Below, one piece after another: positions 4,948 through 5,502 of a stretch of 5,502 nt of DNA. The position numbers and the translations under genes were made by a program. How positions within the stretch are numbered: the first letter of the stretch is position 1; every line of letters starts with the position of its first letter. Location: assembly GCA_030147905.1 (NCBI GenBank), contig JASBUM010000406.1, positions 1-5,502 on the forward strand. The letters are read 5' to 3'. The notes under the pieces were generated by a model. The model did not search any database and had not been told where the DNA came from. It saw only the letters and a list, made by a program, of their open reading frames with translations. The stretch is from Acidimangrovimonas sp. (GTDB lineage: Bacteria; Pseudomonadota; Alphaproteobacteria; Rhodobacterales; Rhodobacteraceae).

Positions 4948-5502
4948 ATGGAATCGGACGATGCGGTAATCGTGGCGCTGGGCGCCAACCTTCCGTCGCA
5001 TGCGGGCCCGCCGGAGCGGACGCTGGAGGCGGCGCTCGATGCGCTATCTCTCGGGGGCACCACGATTTCCTGCGCCAGCCGGCTTTACCGGACACCGTGC
5101 TTTCCCGCCGGAGCCGGCCCGGATTACGTCAATGCCGCCGCCTTGGTCGAGGGCTGCGACAATCCGCCAGCGCTGCTTGCGATCCTGCACCGTATCGAGT
5201 ACGACTTCGGGCTCCGCCGCGAGCGGCGCTTGGGGATGCGCAGCCTCGATCTGGATCTGATCGCCTTTGGCCGCCGGGTGCTGCCCGATCGGGCGGGCTA
5301 CCTGCGGTGGCGCAACCTGGCCCCGGAGGCGCAGCGCCGGCTTGCGCCCGAGCAGCTGATCCTGCCTCATCCGCGGCTGCATGAACGCGCCTTCGTGCTG
5401 GTGCCTCTGGCCGAGCTCGCGCCCGGCTGGCGCCATCCGGTAACCGGCGAGACGGCGGCGGCGATGCTCGCCGCGCTGCCGGAGGCCGACCGCGCGGCGG
5501 TG
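4948..5502 (+). CDS. folK: 6-hydroxymethyl-7,8-dihydropterin pyrophosphokinase (HPPK), 3' end outside window
   Basis: Transfers pyrophosphate from ATP to 6-hydroxymethyl-7,8-dihydropterin in folate synthesis. The frame is open from the ATG at 4948 to the window edge (185 codons), already longer than the 159-residue E. coli enzyme. Family features in order are ALGANL (10-15), SRLYRTPCF, PDYVNAAAL (58-66; Tyr60 and Asn62 in the pterin site), Arg98, then Asp101 and Asp103 of LDLDLIAFG (the two Mg2+ ligands), and LPHPRLHERAFVLVPL with His141 and Arg147. Compared with E. coli there is an insertion of 20 residues at about 113-134, just before LPHPRL. The signature that reads RWGPR in E. coli reads RLGMR here. 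I recall related alphaproteobacterial HPPKs also being long. Start choice: no other ATG or GTG is near in frame. GGAG sits only two bases before it and AAGAGG eleven bases before, so the ribosome site is ordinary to weak. The gene is divergent from the NYN gene. Confidence 0.93.
   Translation, partial: MESDDAVIVALGANLPSHAGPPERTLEAALDALSLGGTTISCASRLYRTPCFPAGAGPDYVNAAALVEGCDNPPALLAILHRIEYDFGLRRERRLGMRSLDLDLIAFGRRVLPDRAGYLRWRNLAPEAQRRLAPEQLILPHPRLHERAFVLVPLAELAPGWRHPVTGETAAAMLAALPEADRAAV

Overview
The window looks like chromosomal core sequence from a high-GC alphaproteobacterium, most probably of the order Rhodobacterales (Paracoccus/Rhodobacter-like). This rests on GC content of roughly two thirds (estimated by eye), strongly GC-ending codons, the close resemblance of IspH, RnhA and Fmt to Rhodobacterales versions as I remember them, and the gene order. 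No transposase, integrase, phage gene, tRNA, rRNA or CRISPR array is visible. The window is tightly packed and no gene-free stretch exceeds 300 bases.

Left block (1-1745, + strand): an operon for N-terminal formyl-methionine handling. It holds the 3' part of an intact peptide deformylase (def), a second deformylase paralogue overlapping it by ATGA, and methionyl-tRNA formyltransferase (fmt) 21 bases later. Fmt puts the formyl group on initiator Met-tRNA and Def removes it from nascent proteins. The middle paralogue keeps the fold motifs but has Ser for the metal-binding Cys and Gln for the catalytic Glu, so it is probably not a working deformylase.

Middle block (1791-4799, - strand): a TetR-family regulator converges on fmt. 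Upstream of it are RNase HI (rnhA), IspH of the MEP isoprenoid pathway, and a NYN-domain (LabA/DUF88-like) putative RNase. Transcription runs NYN -> ispH -> rnhA -> tetR, but the gaps (149, 112 and 222 bases) allow separate promoters. The tetR gene has a good candidate promoter whose predicted start site coincides with the A of its ATG, suggesting a leaderless mRNA. A 14-bp near-palindrome fills the -35/-10 spacer and is a candidate autoregulatory operator.

Right block (4800-5502): a 148-base, relatively AT-rich divergent intergenic region with two palindromic elements separates the NYN gene from folK (HPPK of folate synthesis, + strand), which runs off the right edge. Folate links loosely to the left block, because Fmt uses 10-formyl-tetrahydrofolate.

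I see no obviously new multi-gene system. The points most worth following are the degenerate deformylase paralogue inside the def-fmt operon, the compact leaderless/operator architecture of the TetR gene, and the uncharacterised NYN protein with its structured divergent promoter region.
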